Part shown: piece after piece, positions 6,549-14,228 of the stretch | How positions within the stretch are numbered: the first letter of the stretch is position 1 | How the letters are laid out: every line of letters begins with the position of its first letter | Origin: Candidatus Pacearchaeota archaeon | GTDB lineage: Archaea > Nanobdellota > Nanobdellia > Pacearchaeales > GW2011-AR1 | Length of the DNA stretch: 14,703 nucleotides | Direction: 5' to 3' | Assembly: GCA_015520065.1 (NCBI GenBank) | Contig: WAQV01000039.1 | Location: 1-14,703 of the forward strand | Notes under the pieces: model-generated | What the model was told of the DNA's origin: nothing | The model's input: only the letters and a program-made list of their open reading frames with translations | Databases searched by the model: none | Program-made: the position numbers and the translations under genes

Positions 6549-8012
6549 GTGGAAGGAAAACAGCTTCTAAAAACTCTTAATGAGAAGGAAAAGGCCTATG
6601 TAAATCTTAATCTTAAAAATCCGAAAAACGGAGAGTATCTTTTAACTGTATTTCATCTGATTCCTGCAAGAGGGTTAAATATTTTACAGGCAGCTGCAGA
6701 AGTAGCAGCAGAATCCTCAACAGGAACTACTTTCAAAGTTAAAACAGAAACTCCTTTTTCTAGAGAGATGAATGCGCTTGTTTATAAGCTGGATTTAAAG
6801 AGAAATCTCGTATGGATTGCCTATCCTTGGAGATTGTTTGACAGGCCTGGAAATGTGCAAAACATCCTTACTTACATTGTTGGAAACGTACTTGGGATGA
6901 GCCAGATTAAGGCATTAAAACTGCTTGATGTCTGGTTCCCTCCTGCAATGCTCGAGCAATATGATGGCCCAAGTTACACAATAGATGACATGAGAAAATA
7001 TTTAGGAGTGTATGGCAGACCTATTCTTGGGACTATTATAAAACCGAAAATGGGATTAACATCTGCTGAATATGCTGAGGTTTGTTATGATTTCTGGGTT
7101 GGTGGAGGAGATTTTGTTAAAAATGACGAACCACAGGCAAACCAGGATTTCTGCCCTTATGAAAAGATGGTGAAACATGTAAAAAAAGCGATGGATAAGG
7201 CAGTTAAGGAAACAGGCAGGAAAAAGGTTCATTCTTTTAATGTTTCATCTCCTGACTTTGACACTATGATAAAAAGATGCGAATTAATTAGGTCTGCTGG
7301 TTTTGAGCCAGGAAGTTATGCTTTTTTAATAGATGGAATTACAGCAGGATGGATGGCAGTCCAGACACTAAGAAGAAGATATCCTGATGTGTTCATACAT
7401 TTTCATAGAGCGGGGCATGGAGGTTTCACAAGGCCAGAGAATCCAATCGGGTTTTCAGTTTTAGTATTATCAAAATTTGCAAGACTTGCGGGAGCATCAG
7501 GGATACATACAGGAACAGCAGGAATAGGAAAAATGAAAGGCAAGCCTGAAGAAGATATTGTCGCAGCACATAACATTCAGTATTTTTCTGCAACAGGGCA
7601 CTTCTTTGAGCAGAGCTGGGGAAAAATTCCTGAAAAAGACTCAGATGCTGTAAAGCTTGCAAGTGAAGATTTAGCTCATCACACAATTCTTGAAGATGAC
7701 GAATGGAGAGGAGTAAAGAAGTGTTGCCCTATTATTTCCGGAGGTTTAAATCCCACTCTTCTGAAGCCTTTTATAGAGGTTATGGGAAATGTTGACTTTA
7801 TTACGACAATGGGTGCAGGAGTTCATGCTCATCCGCATGGCACAAGGTCAGGAGCAAAAGCATTAATACAGGCATGCGAAGCATATCAAAAAGGAATAGA
7901 CATTAATGAGTATGCCAGTGACCACAAGGAACTTTATGAAGCAATAAAATTCTTCTCCAAAAAGAAAAAATCAAAAGAATTAAAGCAGGCTGTAAAAAGC
8001 GAGAGGAGTTAA
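6549..8012 (+). CDS. rbcL: RuBisCO large subunit, form II/III-like
   Basis: This 487-residue ribulose-1,5-bisphosphate carboxylase has the catalytic set intact (spinach numbering in brackets): E55 (E60), T60 (T65), N113 (N123), K165 and K167 in GTIIKPKMGL (K175, K177), carbamylated K191 with D193 and E194 in VKNDE (K201, D203, E204), H286, R287, H290 (H294, R295, H298), H320 (H327), loop-6 K328 (K334) and S397 (S379). HRAGHGGFTRP, the insert-like FFEQSWGK, and length above usual form III (about 420-445) favour form II/III, as known from methanogens, DPANN archaea and CPR bacteria. It likely makes 3-phosphoglycerate from RuBP generated by AMP phosphorylase and R15P isomerase in nucleoside salvage; those genes are not here. 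MGAG (421-424) has Ala where spinach has G404. A Lys-rich tail (about 470-487) ends it. GTG start with GAGGT 5 nt upstream. Confidence 0.95.
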   Translation: MEGKQLLKTLNEKEKAYVNLNLKNPKNGEYLLTVFHLIPARGLNILQAAAEVAAESSTGTTFKVKTETPFSREMNALVYKLDLKRNLVWIAYPWRLFDRPGNVQNILTYIVGNVLGMSQIKALKLLDVWFPPAMLEQYDGPSYTIDDMRKYLGVYGRPILGTIIKPKMGLTSAEYAEVCYDFWVGGGDFVKNDEPQANQDFCPYEKMVKHVKKAMDKAVKETGRKKVHSFNVSSPDFDTMIKRCELIRSAGFEPGSYAFLIDGITAGWMAVQTLRRRYPDVFIHFHRAGHGGFTRPENPIGFSVLVLSKFARLAGASGIHTGTAGIGKMKGKPEEDIVAAHNIQYFSATGHFFEQSWGKIPEKDSDAVKLASEDLAHHTILEDDEWRGVKKCCPIISGGLNPTLLKPFIEVMGNVDFITTMGAGVHAHPHGTRSGAKALIQACEAYQKGIDINEYASDHKELYEAIKFFSKKKKSKELKQAVKSERS

Positions 8013-8062
8013 ACCTGTTTTTATTTGGTTGTAAGATTCTATTATTATAATATATTATATTC

Positions 8063-8461
8063 CTATATCTTCGCTATTGAGAAAACGCTCTTTAATGCAA
8101 CAACGATTGTAGCAGGAACAAACATTGCAATCAATGCTCCGAATATTGTTGATATTGAATCACCAATTCCAATTCCTATTAGAGTTCCTGTAGTAATAAC
8201 TCCTTCCATTCCGAATTTGCTTACTATAACTAAGACTGTTCCTGTAAGCAAGAATGTCTGGGAATCTTTTCCTGAAACAGGAATGAAGAATCCTACAATT
8301 AACCCTAATAAAACTAAAATTCCATATATTTGAGGATTATATTTTGCAATTATCTGCAATGATAGAAAAGACGATGTGCTTACACCAATAATCACAGCCA
8401 AGATAACTCCTATAAGAAATGCCCATGCTCCAATTGAGTTCTCTTCTGCTCTTATTGCCAT
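8063..8461 (-). CDS. Small conserved-looking membrane protein, four predicted helices
   Basis: The 132-residue protein is almost wholly hydrophobic with four likely membrane helices: about residues 10-31 (AWAFLIGVILAVIIGVSTS), 44-63 (YGILVLLGLIVGFFIPV), 68-85 and 88-125 (a Gly-rich IGIGIGDSIST turn leads into a last helix, ALIAMFVPATIVVALK). It has short charged loops and no signal peptide. No catalytic motif is seen and I cannot name the family; small proteins of this look occur in DPANN genomes. A GAGG (minus strand, 8468-8465) sits 3 nt before the ATG. A TATATAAA box (8508-8515) lies about 50 nt upstream and a weaker box about 26 nt upstream, so leader length is uncertain. It converges with RuBisCO. 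The plus-strand frame across it is its antisense shadow. Confidence 0.8.
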   Translation of the reverse strand: MAIRAEENSIGAWAFLIGVILAVIIGVSTSSFLSLQIIAKYNPQIYGILVLLGLIVGFFIPVSGKDSQTFLLTGTVLVIVSKFGMEGVITTGTLIGIGIGDSISTIFGALIAMFVPATIVVALKSVFSIAKI

Positions 8462-8507
8462 TTTCCTCTTTTACCAGAAATTAACTAAAAATAGAGGGTA
8501 AAGGTAA

Positions 8508-8515
8508 TATATAAA
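8508..8515 (-). promoter_or_regulatory. TATA box, probably of the membrane protein gene
   Basis: The minus strand reads TTTATATA, centred 50.5 nt before the ATG at 8461. This would give a leader of about 25 nt that contains the GAGG next to the start. The box is near-symmetric and could also fire on the plus strand. Confidence 0.4.
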
Positions 8516-8587
8516 TCTTTTGCAGCATCACGAGGTGGTGTCTGATGTTGTCTGAAAATGCTCTTCTCTTTTTCAACAGATAATTAG

Positions 8588-10342
8588 CTAACAGTTAAAA
8601 AACTCCCTCAGCTCCCTTACATCTGAAAGATGTTTCTTAAGTTTTGAAATGTCCTCATCTTTGAGTTTCTGAAAAAGCACAGAAGGTTTGCTTATCTTAT
8701 GTTTCTCAGGAAGCTGTGAAAGAATACTTCCATAATATTCTGAACCATTTAAATCCTCTAAAATTAAAGAACCCCATATTCCTTTTTCAGAGGGGCTTCC
8801 TTTAAGGTTAAGTTGCTTCCATATTTTTTCTGAGGCAGCAGGAAGGAAAGGCTGAATCAGAACAGCCAAAACTCTGCAAAGTGTTGCGCAGATATAGAGT
8901 ATTTTTTTTGCCTCTAGAGCATTTTTCTTAACAATAACCCATGGCTCTCTATCATTAAAGTATTTGTTCCCTTCTGCACATAAAGAAAGTATTTCCAGAA
9001 ATGCTGTTTTAAGATGAACTTTTTCAAAACTCTCCTCTATTTTGACTACTTTTTCTTTTATCTTCTCAATAAGGTTTTTGTCATCTTCTGAAAGCTCTGA
9101 AACTGATGGTTTAAGGATTTCACCATCAAGCTTATTGTAAATGAAACTTAGAGTTCTGTTTATGAAATTTCCAAAATTCCCTATTATCTCTGAATTAATT
9201 CTATATTGAAAATCTCTCCATTTGAAATCGCTATCTCCAGTATCAGGAATTATAAAAGAGAGATACCCTCTCAACACATCAGGATCAATGCTGCTTCCAG
9301 GAAGCTTCTCGCAAAAAACTCCTATCTTCTTGCTTTTTGAGAATTTCTTTCCTTCGTAATTTAAGTATTGAAGCCCTTCAATATGGTAAGGTAGTATAAA
9401 TTCTCCATTTGCCATTAACATTGCTGGCCAGAAAATTGTATGGAATGGTATATTGTCTTTTCCTAAAAAGTGATATATTCTTGTGTTTTTTTCTTTCCAG
9501 AAATTTTCCCAGTTTTCGGACGCCTCTTTTGTTGATGAGATGTAACCTATAGGAGCGTCAAACCAGACATAAAACACCTTATCTTCAAACTCCTTTAGAG
9601 GAACTTTAACACCGTGTTTTAAATCTCTGGTTATACACCTGTCTTTCAGGCCTTCTTTAATCCAGCCTAATGCAAGATTTCTAACTTGTTCCCTCCAATG
9701 AGTCTGGGATTTAATCCATTTTTCAAGTTTTTCAGAAAACTCGCTAAGTTTGAAAAACAGATGTTTTACTTTTCTGACCTCAACAGGCTTTCCAGATGTT
9801 GCAGACACTGGATTTAGTAAACTGGAAGTATCAAGTATTGCAGTACATTTTTCGCACTGGTCTCCATTTGCTTCAGTATAGCCGCATTTAGCGCAAGTTC
9901 CTTTCACATACCTGTCAGGCAAAAACCTTTCTTCTTCTGGAGAATAAAAAACACTCATCTCATCTTCAGTTATAAACCCATTGTCATATATTTTCTTGAA
10001 AAATTCCTGAGTTGTTTTATGGTGTATCTCTTTGCTTGTTCTTGAGAAACTATCATAAGAAATATTAAACCAGTCATAAACTTTTTTATGCTCTCTGTAA
10101 AGTTTTTCTGAAAAAACCTCTATTGGAATTCCTATCTCATCTGCAACAATCTCTGAAGTAGAGCCGTTTTCATCAGTGCCTCCAATGAAGAGAGTTTCAT
10201 ACCCTCTTGCTCTGCAGTATCTCGCAAAAATATCTGCAGGAAGGTGGGAGCCGGCAATATGCCCTAAATGAGGAACATTATTAATATATGGAAGCGCTGC
10301 TGTAATAAGCCTTCTTTCTTTTTGGTTTTTCGTTTTGCTCAT
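8588..10342 (-). CDS. metG: Methionyl-tRNA synthetase
   Basis: This 584-residue class I aminoacyl-tRNA synthetase charges tRNA-Met. The HIGH motif is PHLGH (24-28) after the ALPYINN strand typical of MetRS, and the KMSKS loop is KFSKS (333-337). A zinc knuckle has C150, C153, C163 and C166 (CAKC and CEKC). Only this one Cys pair set is seen, whereas many archaeal MetRS have two knuckles. YVWFDAPIGYISS (258-270) forms the substrate-pocket strand. The C-terminal part is the helical anticodon-binding domain starting around NFGNFINRTL. There is no appended EMAP-II-like tRNA-binding domain, as is common in archaea where it is separate or missing. The ATG at 10342 is supported by TTTTAAAC (minus strand, 10371-10365), centred 25.5 nt upstream, implying a leaderless mRNA. 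It is divergent from the secreted protein gene. Confidence 0.96.
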   Translation of the reverse strand: MSKTKNQKERRLITAALPYINNVPHLGHIAGSHLPADIFARYCRARGYETLFIGGTDENGSTSEIVADEIGIPIEVFSEKLYREHKKVYDWFNISYDSFSRTSKEIHHKTTQEFFKKIYDNGFITEDEMSVFYSPEEERFLPDRYVKGTCAKCGYTEANGDQCEKCTAILDTSSLLNPVSATSGKPVEVRKVKHLFFKLSEFSEKLEKWIKSQTHWREQVRNLALGWIKEGLKDRCITRDLKHGVKVPLKEFEDKVFYVWFDAPIGYISSTKEASENWENFWKEKNTRIYHFLGKDNIPFHTIFWPAMLMANGEFILPYHIEGLQYLNYEGKKFSKSKKIGVFCEKLPGSSIDPDVLRGYLSFIIPDTGDSDFKWRDFQYRINSEIIGNFGNFINRTLSFIYNKLDGEILKPSVSELSEDDKNLIEKIKEKVVKIEESFEKVHLKTAFLEILSLCAEGNKYFNDREPWVIVKKNALEAKKILYICATLCRVLAVLIQPFLPAASEKIWKQLNLKGSPSEKGIWGSLILEDLNGSEYYGSILSQLPEKHKISKPSVLFQKLKDEDISKLKKHLSDVRELREFFNC

Positions 10343-10364
10343 CCTACATATCAGTTAAGGAAAG

Positions 10365-10371
10365 TTTAAAA
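10365..10371 (-). promoter_or_regulatory. TATA-like box of metG
   Basis: The minus strand reads TTTTAAAC, centred 25.5 nt before the metG ATG. The plus-strand box for the divergent gene is separate (10388-10395), so this 86-nt divergent region uses two boxes instead of one. Confidence 0.5.
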
Positions 10372-10387
10372 TGTTTGTGGACAAAAT

Positions 10388-10422
10388 TTTATAAACTATG
10401 TTTCTTTAGATTTCTTGAGGGT
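10388..10422 (+). promoter_or_regulatory. TATA box and Shine-Dalgarno of the gene at 10429
   Basis: TTTATAAA (10388-10395) predicts a transcription start near 10417. GAGGG (10417-10421) follows, 7 nt before the ATG. This supports the ATG at 10429 over an in-frame TTG at 10375, which lies upstream of the TATA box and so cannot be in the transcript. Confidence 0.65.
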
Positions 10423-10428
10423 AATAAA

Positions 10429-11337
10429 ATGAGGTGGAAAAACATTGCGGTTGTTTTTGCAGTGTTCTACTGCATTGCAATTGTTAACAGTGTAAGTGCC
10501 ATAGACACTAAGATTACAGTTAAAACCCTTCCTCTGCATGATGTCCAGCTTACAACTTTTGACCCTGACACAACTGCTTTTTCAGCATACGAGAGTTTTA
10601 GGTTTATGTCAGATGAAAACGGAGAGGTAAGTTTTGTTTTCTCTTCAGACAAGCCATCATTCGGAGCAATAGTGTTTGTAAAAAAGGATAATGTTAAAGT
10701 GTTGTCTAAAAAATTTCCAGGACCTTTTACTGCTGGGCAAGAGGTAACCTTAGAGGTTTTGCCTGAAGGCTATCAACCTGTTAAGACTCTCTTATCTTCT
10801 AACAAAGAAAGTTCCAATGAATCTTCAGAAAGTTTAAACAATGTTACAATAGAAAGCAGTGTTTCTGAGGAGTCTTCAGATAATAATGGAGTTGATAAAG
10901 AAGAAAGTGTTAGCACTAATAATGATAATAGTGATAAAACTGACAAAACAGCTGTAGAGGGATACGCTGTACTATCTCAATCAAACACAAAAGCTACAGC
11001 AAAATATCTTCTTGAGGGAGCTGCAGCAACAATAATCTTCCTTATAATAATAGGATTAATTGTTGTAGGCATAAGAAGGGTGTCAAGAGCTGTAAAAGAG
11101 CAAGGAAAGGAAAAAAAGATAAAAGTAGTAAAGCTTAGTGAAAAACTTGCAGAAATTGAAGAAAAGAAGAAAGACAACACGAACAACCTCATAGCAGATA
11201 TAGAAGAGAGGTTAAAAGGCATTCAAGAGGACATAGACAGGCTGAAAAAGATGGAAAGAATGAAGGAGCTTAAAGAGAAGATAATAGAGAATGAAAAAGA
11301 GTTAATAAAGTTAAGAGAAGAGCAAAACTCAAAATAA
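10429..11337 (+). CDS. Secreted single-pass protein with cytoplasmic coiled coil
   Basis: The family is not recognised; architecture is clear over 302 residues. A signal peptide (1-24) ends in SVSA with likely cleavage before IDTK. An extracellular domain of about 25-120 looks like a small beta sandwich (ITVKTLPLHDVQL, GEVSFVFSSD, GAIVFVKKDNVKV, EVTLEVLPEGYQP), of the kind used as carboxypeptidase-regulatory or peptidoglycan-like adhesive folds. A Ser/Asn/Glu linker (121-175) holds two N-glycosylation sequons (N130, N138). One transmembrane helix (about 194-215, LLEGAAATIIFLIIIGLIVV) is followed by Arg residues, then a roughly 85-residue highly charged Lys/Glu region forming one or two coiled coils (about 220-300). 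So the N-terminus faces out and a coiled coil faces the cytoplasm, which may bind a cytosolic partner. It precedes the S-layer-like gene by 102 nt. Confidence 0.85.
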   Translation: MRWKNIAVVFAVFYCIAIVNSVSAIDTKITVKTLPLHDVQLTTFDPDTTAFSAYESFRFMSDENGEVSFVFSSDKPSFGAIVFVKKDNVKVLSKKFPGPFTAGQEVTLEVLPEGYQPVKTLLSSNKESSNESSESLNNVTIESSVSEESSDNNGVDKEESVSTNNDNSDKTDKTAVEGYAVLSQSNTKATAKYLLEGAAATIIFLIIIGLIVVGIRRVSRAVKEQGKEKKIKVVKLSEKLAEIEEKKKDNTNNLIADIEERLKGIQEDIDRLKKMERMKELKEKIIENEKELIKLREEQNSK

Positions 11338-11340
11338 TTC

Positions 11341-11346
11341 TTTTTT
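11341..11346 (+). terminator. Possible poly-U terminator
   Basis: A U6 run four bases after the stop of the 10429 gene, in a 102-nt gap before the next TATA box, fits an archaeal U-tract terminator. It suggests the next gene is transcribed on its own. Confidence 0.4.
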
Positions 11347-11415
11347 AATCCTGCTGTTTAAAATTCTCTGCAGAAAACGCTTGCATTTGAATGTATATTC
11401 TGGAAAAGCGAAATA

Positions 11416-11423
11416 TTTATAAA
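11416..11423 (+). promoter_or_regulatory. TATA box of the S-layer-like gene
   Basis: TTTATAAA is centred 20.5 nt before the ATG at 11440 and 32.5 nt before the next in-frame ATG at 11452. At the usual spacing transcription would start near 11445, which favours 11452 as the true start. Confidence 0.5.
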
Positions 11424-11439
11424 CCATAGTAACTGCAGA

Positions 11440-13185
11440 ATGATTACAAAAATGGCGACAAAAGCAACAAATCTTCTGGCAGCAGGGATTTTTGTAATTC
11501 TTGCAGTATTTTTTTCACTAGGAACTATAAGTGCAAAAGTGGATTTTGTTAATGTAACTAATAACGGAGCAACTGCAAACCCCGGAGATAGTGTAACAAT
11601 AAGTTTCTATCTTCAAAACGATGATACTGGAGATTTCACAAATATCTCGTTCAATACCCCTATAACTCTTACATCTGCAGATGGCTATACAATAAGTTCT
11701 GCAAGCAGTGTTTCTGGATCCGTTACAAACATAAGTCAGAACTCTACAAGCGGGCAGATGTCTTTGACTTTCAGCATACCTTCAACAGCGAAAGCAGGAA
11801 ATTACACAGGACAGTTAAACGTTACTGGAACATACACAAACACAAAAACATACACTCTTGACATCTCATTAAATGTAACAGTCGATGATTTCTGTAAATA
11901 CAGTGCAATAAATGATTCTGACTTAACACTTAATGTTGATATTAAAAACAGAGGAGAGGGAGATGACAATGAATGGGTTCCTCTGGACACTATTGAAGTA
12001 GAGGTTGAGCTTGAAAACGACAAGTCTGATATTGACTTAGATGATGTAGTTTTCGAGATCGGATTATTTGAGTTGGGTTCAACAAACAATATCGCTGATG
12101 AGATGATGTGGAAAAGCGAAGATGATGAGAAATTTGAGGTTGGAGATGTAGATGCAGGAGATGATGCTACTCACACCTTTGTCTTTAGAGTAGACCCTTC
12201 AGAGGTAAAGGATAAGAAATATGTTCTTAAAGTAAAAGCATATCCTGATAAAGAGGAAGATGAAACATGCATAGATTACTCTGCAGACCTTGCTGACTCA
12301 AGCTTTGGAAACTCTGCATACAATGCAATAATAGATATTACTAAAGAGAGTAAAGAGGAAAGAATGGTGGTAATTGACACTGAAGAGTTGCCATCGCCTC
12401 TTGAAGCGTCATGCGGACAGCAGGTAACACTAACAGTTCCTATATACAATATCGGAGACCAGAACTTCCCTGACCAGATTAAAGCTACTCTAAACAATCA
12501 AGAGCTTGGGCTTGACCTTGAGGAAGTTATTGAAGGTGATTTGGATGAAGGGGACATGACTGAAGCTACATTCGTTTTCAACATCCCTACAGATGCGGAG
12601 GAAAAGCAGTACTTGCTTCAAATGGCTACTCTTTATGATTATGACTCTGACAAAGACAGGTACAAGGAAACTTCTGAAGAAACCTTTAATGTTTACCTAA
12701 AAGTAGAAGGAAACTGCATTTCTCCATCTACAGCATCAGTAGGTGCAACTCTTGAATCAGGAGGAAAAGCAGGAGAAGAGTTAATAGTTAAGTCGACAAT
12801 AACAAACACTGGAGACAAAGTAAAGACTTACACTATATCAGTATCAGGATACACTGACTGGGCAGATTCAGCTACTCTTGATACAACAACATTGACACTG
12901 AATCCTTCAGAGTCAAAAGAGATTACAATAAGATTCAATGTTAAAGATGATGCTGAGGGAGAGAAGTTCTTCAGTATTGAGGTGCTTGGTGAGAAAGAAG
13001 AGCTTTTAACGCAGACAGTTTCAGTGCCTATTGAGAAATCAGGATTTAACCTTAAAGAGCTTGTAAAGAAAGGTGACAAGCCTTTATGGGCTTTAGGAAT
13101 CTTAAACATAGCTCTCCTTATAGTAATAATCATAATAATTGCTCTAAGAGTTGCTGGAAAAAGAAAAACTTCTGCTGCTGAGTAA
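11440..13185 (+). CDS. S-layer-like surface protein (COG1361-type beta domains)
   Basis: The 581-residue secreted, membrane-anchored protein has a signal peptide (about 1-32, hydrophobic core AAGIFVILAVFFSLGTISA). Several Ig-like beta domains of the NEW3/COG1361 kind follow: about 33-148, 150-290, 305-430 and 435-540. NTGDKVKTYTISVSGYTDW and PSESKEITIRFNVKDDAEG show the typical pattern of the last one. A single C-terminal membrane helix (about 549-569) is followed by a short basic tail, GKRKTSAAE. Eight N-glycosylation sequons (N38, 68, 97, 101, 121, 127, 145, 158) all lie in the first domain; the rest is strongly acidic with none. It is probably a main cell-surface or S-layer component. There is no PGF- or PEF-type sorting motif before the helix. 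The start may be the ATG at 11452 (see TATA box). No terminator follows, and the next gene starts 31 nt on. Confidence 0.8.
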   Translation: MITKMATKATNLLAAGIFVILAVFFSLGTISAKVDFVNVTNNGATANPGDSVTISFYLQNDDTGDFTNISFNTPITLTSADGYTISSASSVSGSVTNISQNSTSGQMSLTFSIPSTAKAGNYTGQLNVTGTYTNTKTYTLDISLNVTVDDFCKYSAINDSDLTLNVDIKNRGEGDDNEWVPLDTIEVEVELENDKSDIDLDDVVFEIGLFELGSTNNIADEMMWKSEDDEKFEVGDVDAGDDATHTFVFRVDPSEVKDKKYVLKVKAYPDKEEDETCIDYSADLADSSFGNSAYNAIIDITKESKEERMVVIDTEELPSPLEASCGQQVTLTVPIYNIGDQNFPDQIKATLNNQELGLDLEEVIEGDLDEGDMTEATFVFNIPTDAEEKQYLLQMATLYDYDSDKDRYKETSEETFNVYLKVEGNCISPSTASVGATLESGGKAGEELIVKSTITNTGDKVKTYTISVSGYTDWADSATLDTTTLTLNPSESKEITIRFNVKDDAEGEKFFSIEVLGEKEELLTQTVSVPIEKSGFNLKELVKKGDKPLWALGILNIALLIVIIIIIALRVAGKRKTSAAE

Positions 13186-13216
13186 TCTTTGAGCAATATA
13201 AACTCCTTCCTTAAAA

Positions 13217-13561
13217 ATGAGGGAATTGCCGCCTTACTATTTTAGAGAAATTGAAAAGTTTGGAGATATGGGTCCTGATATAATAGAAAGGGCAATCTCA
13301 GAATATCTTTTAACAATCTCTGCAGCAGATTATGTTAAATCAAGAAGAAAAAGGCTTTGTGAGTTTGATTTTATGAGCATAGATAATGCAGTTGAAAGAA
13401 AGAGTCATGATTTAACAGAGAAGATATTGAGTTGTAAAAAAGGGTTGGCTGAGAAAGCATTTGAATTAGGAGCAGAAGTTGTTGTTGATATCAGGTCATC
13501 AATAACTAACGATGTTGTTTATATGTCTGGAACTGCTCTGATTCCAAAAAGGGATAGTTAG
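13217..13561 (+). CDS. Hypothetical protein, possibly YbjQ-like C-terminal half
   Basis: The 114-residue soluble protein has a helical N-terminus (ERAISEYLLTISAADYVKSR, about 24-43) and a C-terminal ELGAEVVVDIRSSITNDVVY then MSGTALIPK. An Ala/Leu-Gly-Ala-x-x-Val-Val-x-Ile strand followed by V-Y-x-x-GTA resembles the UPF0145/YbjQ heavy-metal-binding-domain fold, where a homologous LGA-x-A-V-x-G and GTAV pair is typical. The match is weak and the N-terminal half is unlike YbjQ. It lies 31 nt after the S-layer-like gene and probably shares its message; an ATATAAAC box at about 13196-13203 is only 18 nt from the ATG. Its stop overlaps the stop of the PAP2 gene by 4 nt on the other strand. Confidence 0.65.
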   Translation: MRELPPYYFREIEKFGDMGPDIIERAISEYLLTISAADYVKSRRKRLCEFDFMSIDNAVERKSHDLTEKILSCKKGLAEKAFELGAEVVVDIRSSITNDVVYMSGTALIPKRDS

Positions 13562-14205
13562 TGTCTCTGGAAAATCCATCTGACTCCTGAGTAGAATTTT
13601 TCTCCAAACCTTGTCCTTTGCTCACTTGTAACAACCAGATATCCAATTGCATACCCAATAACTCCTCCAACAATAATATCACTCATAAAATGCAGTCCAA
13701 AATAGACTCTCGAGAATGCGACAAGAACAGCAAAAACTGCCCATGCATACTTAAGTTTTGGAAACTCTTTTGACAAGACAGGGAGTGCTGAAAAAACCAG
13801 CATTGCATGAAATGAAGGAAAAGAGAAATTCCAAACATAATGGCTTGCCTTTTCAAGAACAGGAAGAACATCTACAATTCCCTGCTGAAAAGGTCTTAGT
13901 CTATGAATAGAGTATTTCATTATGAAACTTACAATTCCTGATAGGGCAAGAGTTATCCACAAAGGCAAAATCCATCTTCTTTTTCCTTTGTTGTAATGCA
14001 ATACAAATAAAGTCGTTAATACAAATAATATGACTATCTCTGAGCTCAAGAATGTAAGGCCAAGAAAAAACTCATTAAGGATGCTGCTTCTGATTGAAGA
14101 TAATGCTTTAACAATCTCTTTGTCAAAATAAAAACTTATTATTAGCGATGCTGCAATCAGCACCCATACAATGACTCTCTTTCTTACAGAACCTCTAAAA
14201 TTCAT
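13558..14205 (-). CDS. PAP2-family membrane phosphatase
   Basis: The 215-residue integral membrane protein has about five to six helices and the three PAP2 phosphatase motifs: K97-x6-R104-P105 in KYSIHRLRP, P130-S131-F132-H133-A in FPSFHAM, and S165-R166-x5-H172-x3-D176 in SRVYFGLHFMSD. H133 and H172 are the expected catalytic residues, and the active site faces the outer surface. Substrates in the family are lipid phosphates, such as polyprenyl-diphosphate recycling or archaetidylglycerol-phosphate dephosphorylation. It is not possible to choose between these here. Middle residue 132 is Phe instead of the common Gly of PSGH, a frequent variant. It is divergent from the archaeosortase with exactly 50 nt between starts, suggesting a link with surface-protein or lipid-carrier metabolism. 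The stop overlaps the preceding convergent gene by 4 nt. Confidence 0.93.
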   Translation of the reverse strand: MNFRGSVRKRVIVWVLIAASLIISFYFDKEIVKALSSIRSSILNEFFLGLTFLSSEIVILFVLTTLFVLHYNKGKRRWILPLWITLALSGIVSFIMKYSIHRLRPFQQGIVDVLPVLEKASHYVWNFSFPSFHAMLVFSALPVLSKEFPKLKYAWAVFAVLVAFSRVYFGLHFMSDIIVGGVIGYAIGYLVVTSEQRTRFGEKFYSGVRWIFQRH

Positions 14206-14228
14206 CTTTCAAGAGAAATATTAAATTA

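Noticed and set aside
8025..8333. 102-codon plus-strand frame after RuBisCO
   Set aside because: It is antisense to the four-helix membrane protein gene, which has GAGG, TATA boxes and strong hydrophobic periodicity. The plus-strand frame has a Pro/Ile/Asn-repetitive composition typical of an antisense shadow.
8540..8583. Box C/D sRNA
   Set aside because: TGATGT and CTGA are present but only a few nt apart, with no room for a guide, and no second box pair is found.
10375..10428. TTG-initiated extension of the secreted protein gene
   Set aside because: The TTG is upstream of the TATA box, and the extension would bury the signal peptide behind 18 residues. The ATG at 10429 has GAGGG 7 nt upstream.
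13070..13185. PGF- or PEF-CTERM sorting signal at the end of the S-layer-like protein
   Set aside because: The sequence before the helix has no PGF or PEF, and the tail continues past the basic cluster. It looks like an ordinary C-terminal anchor unless this lineage uses a different motif.
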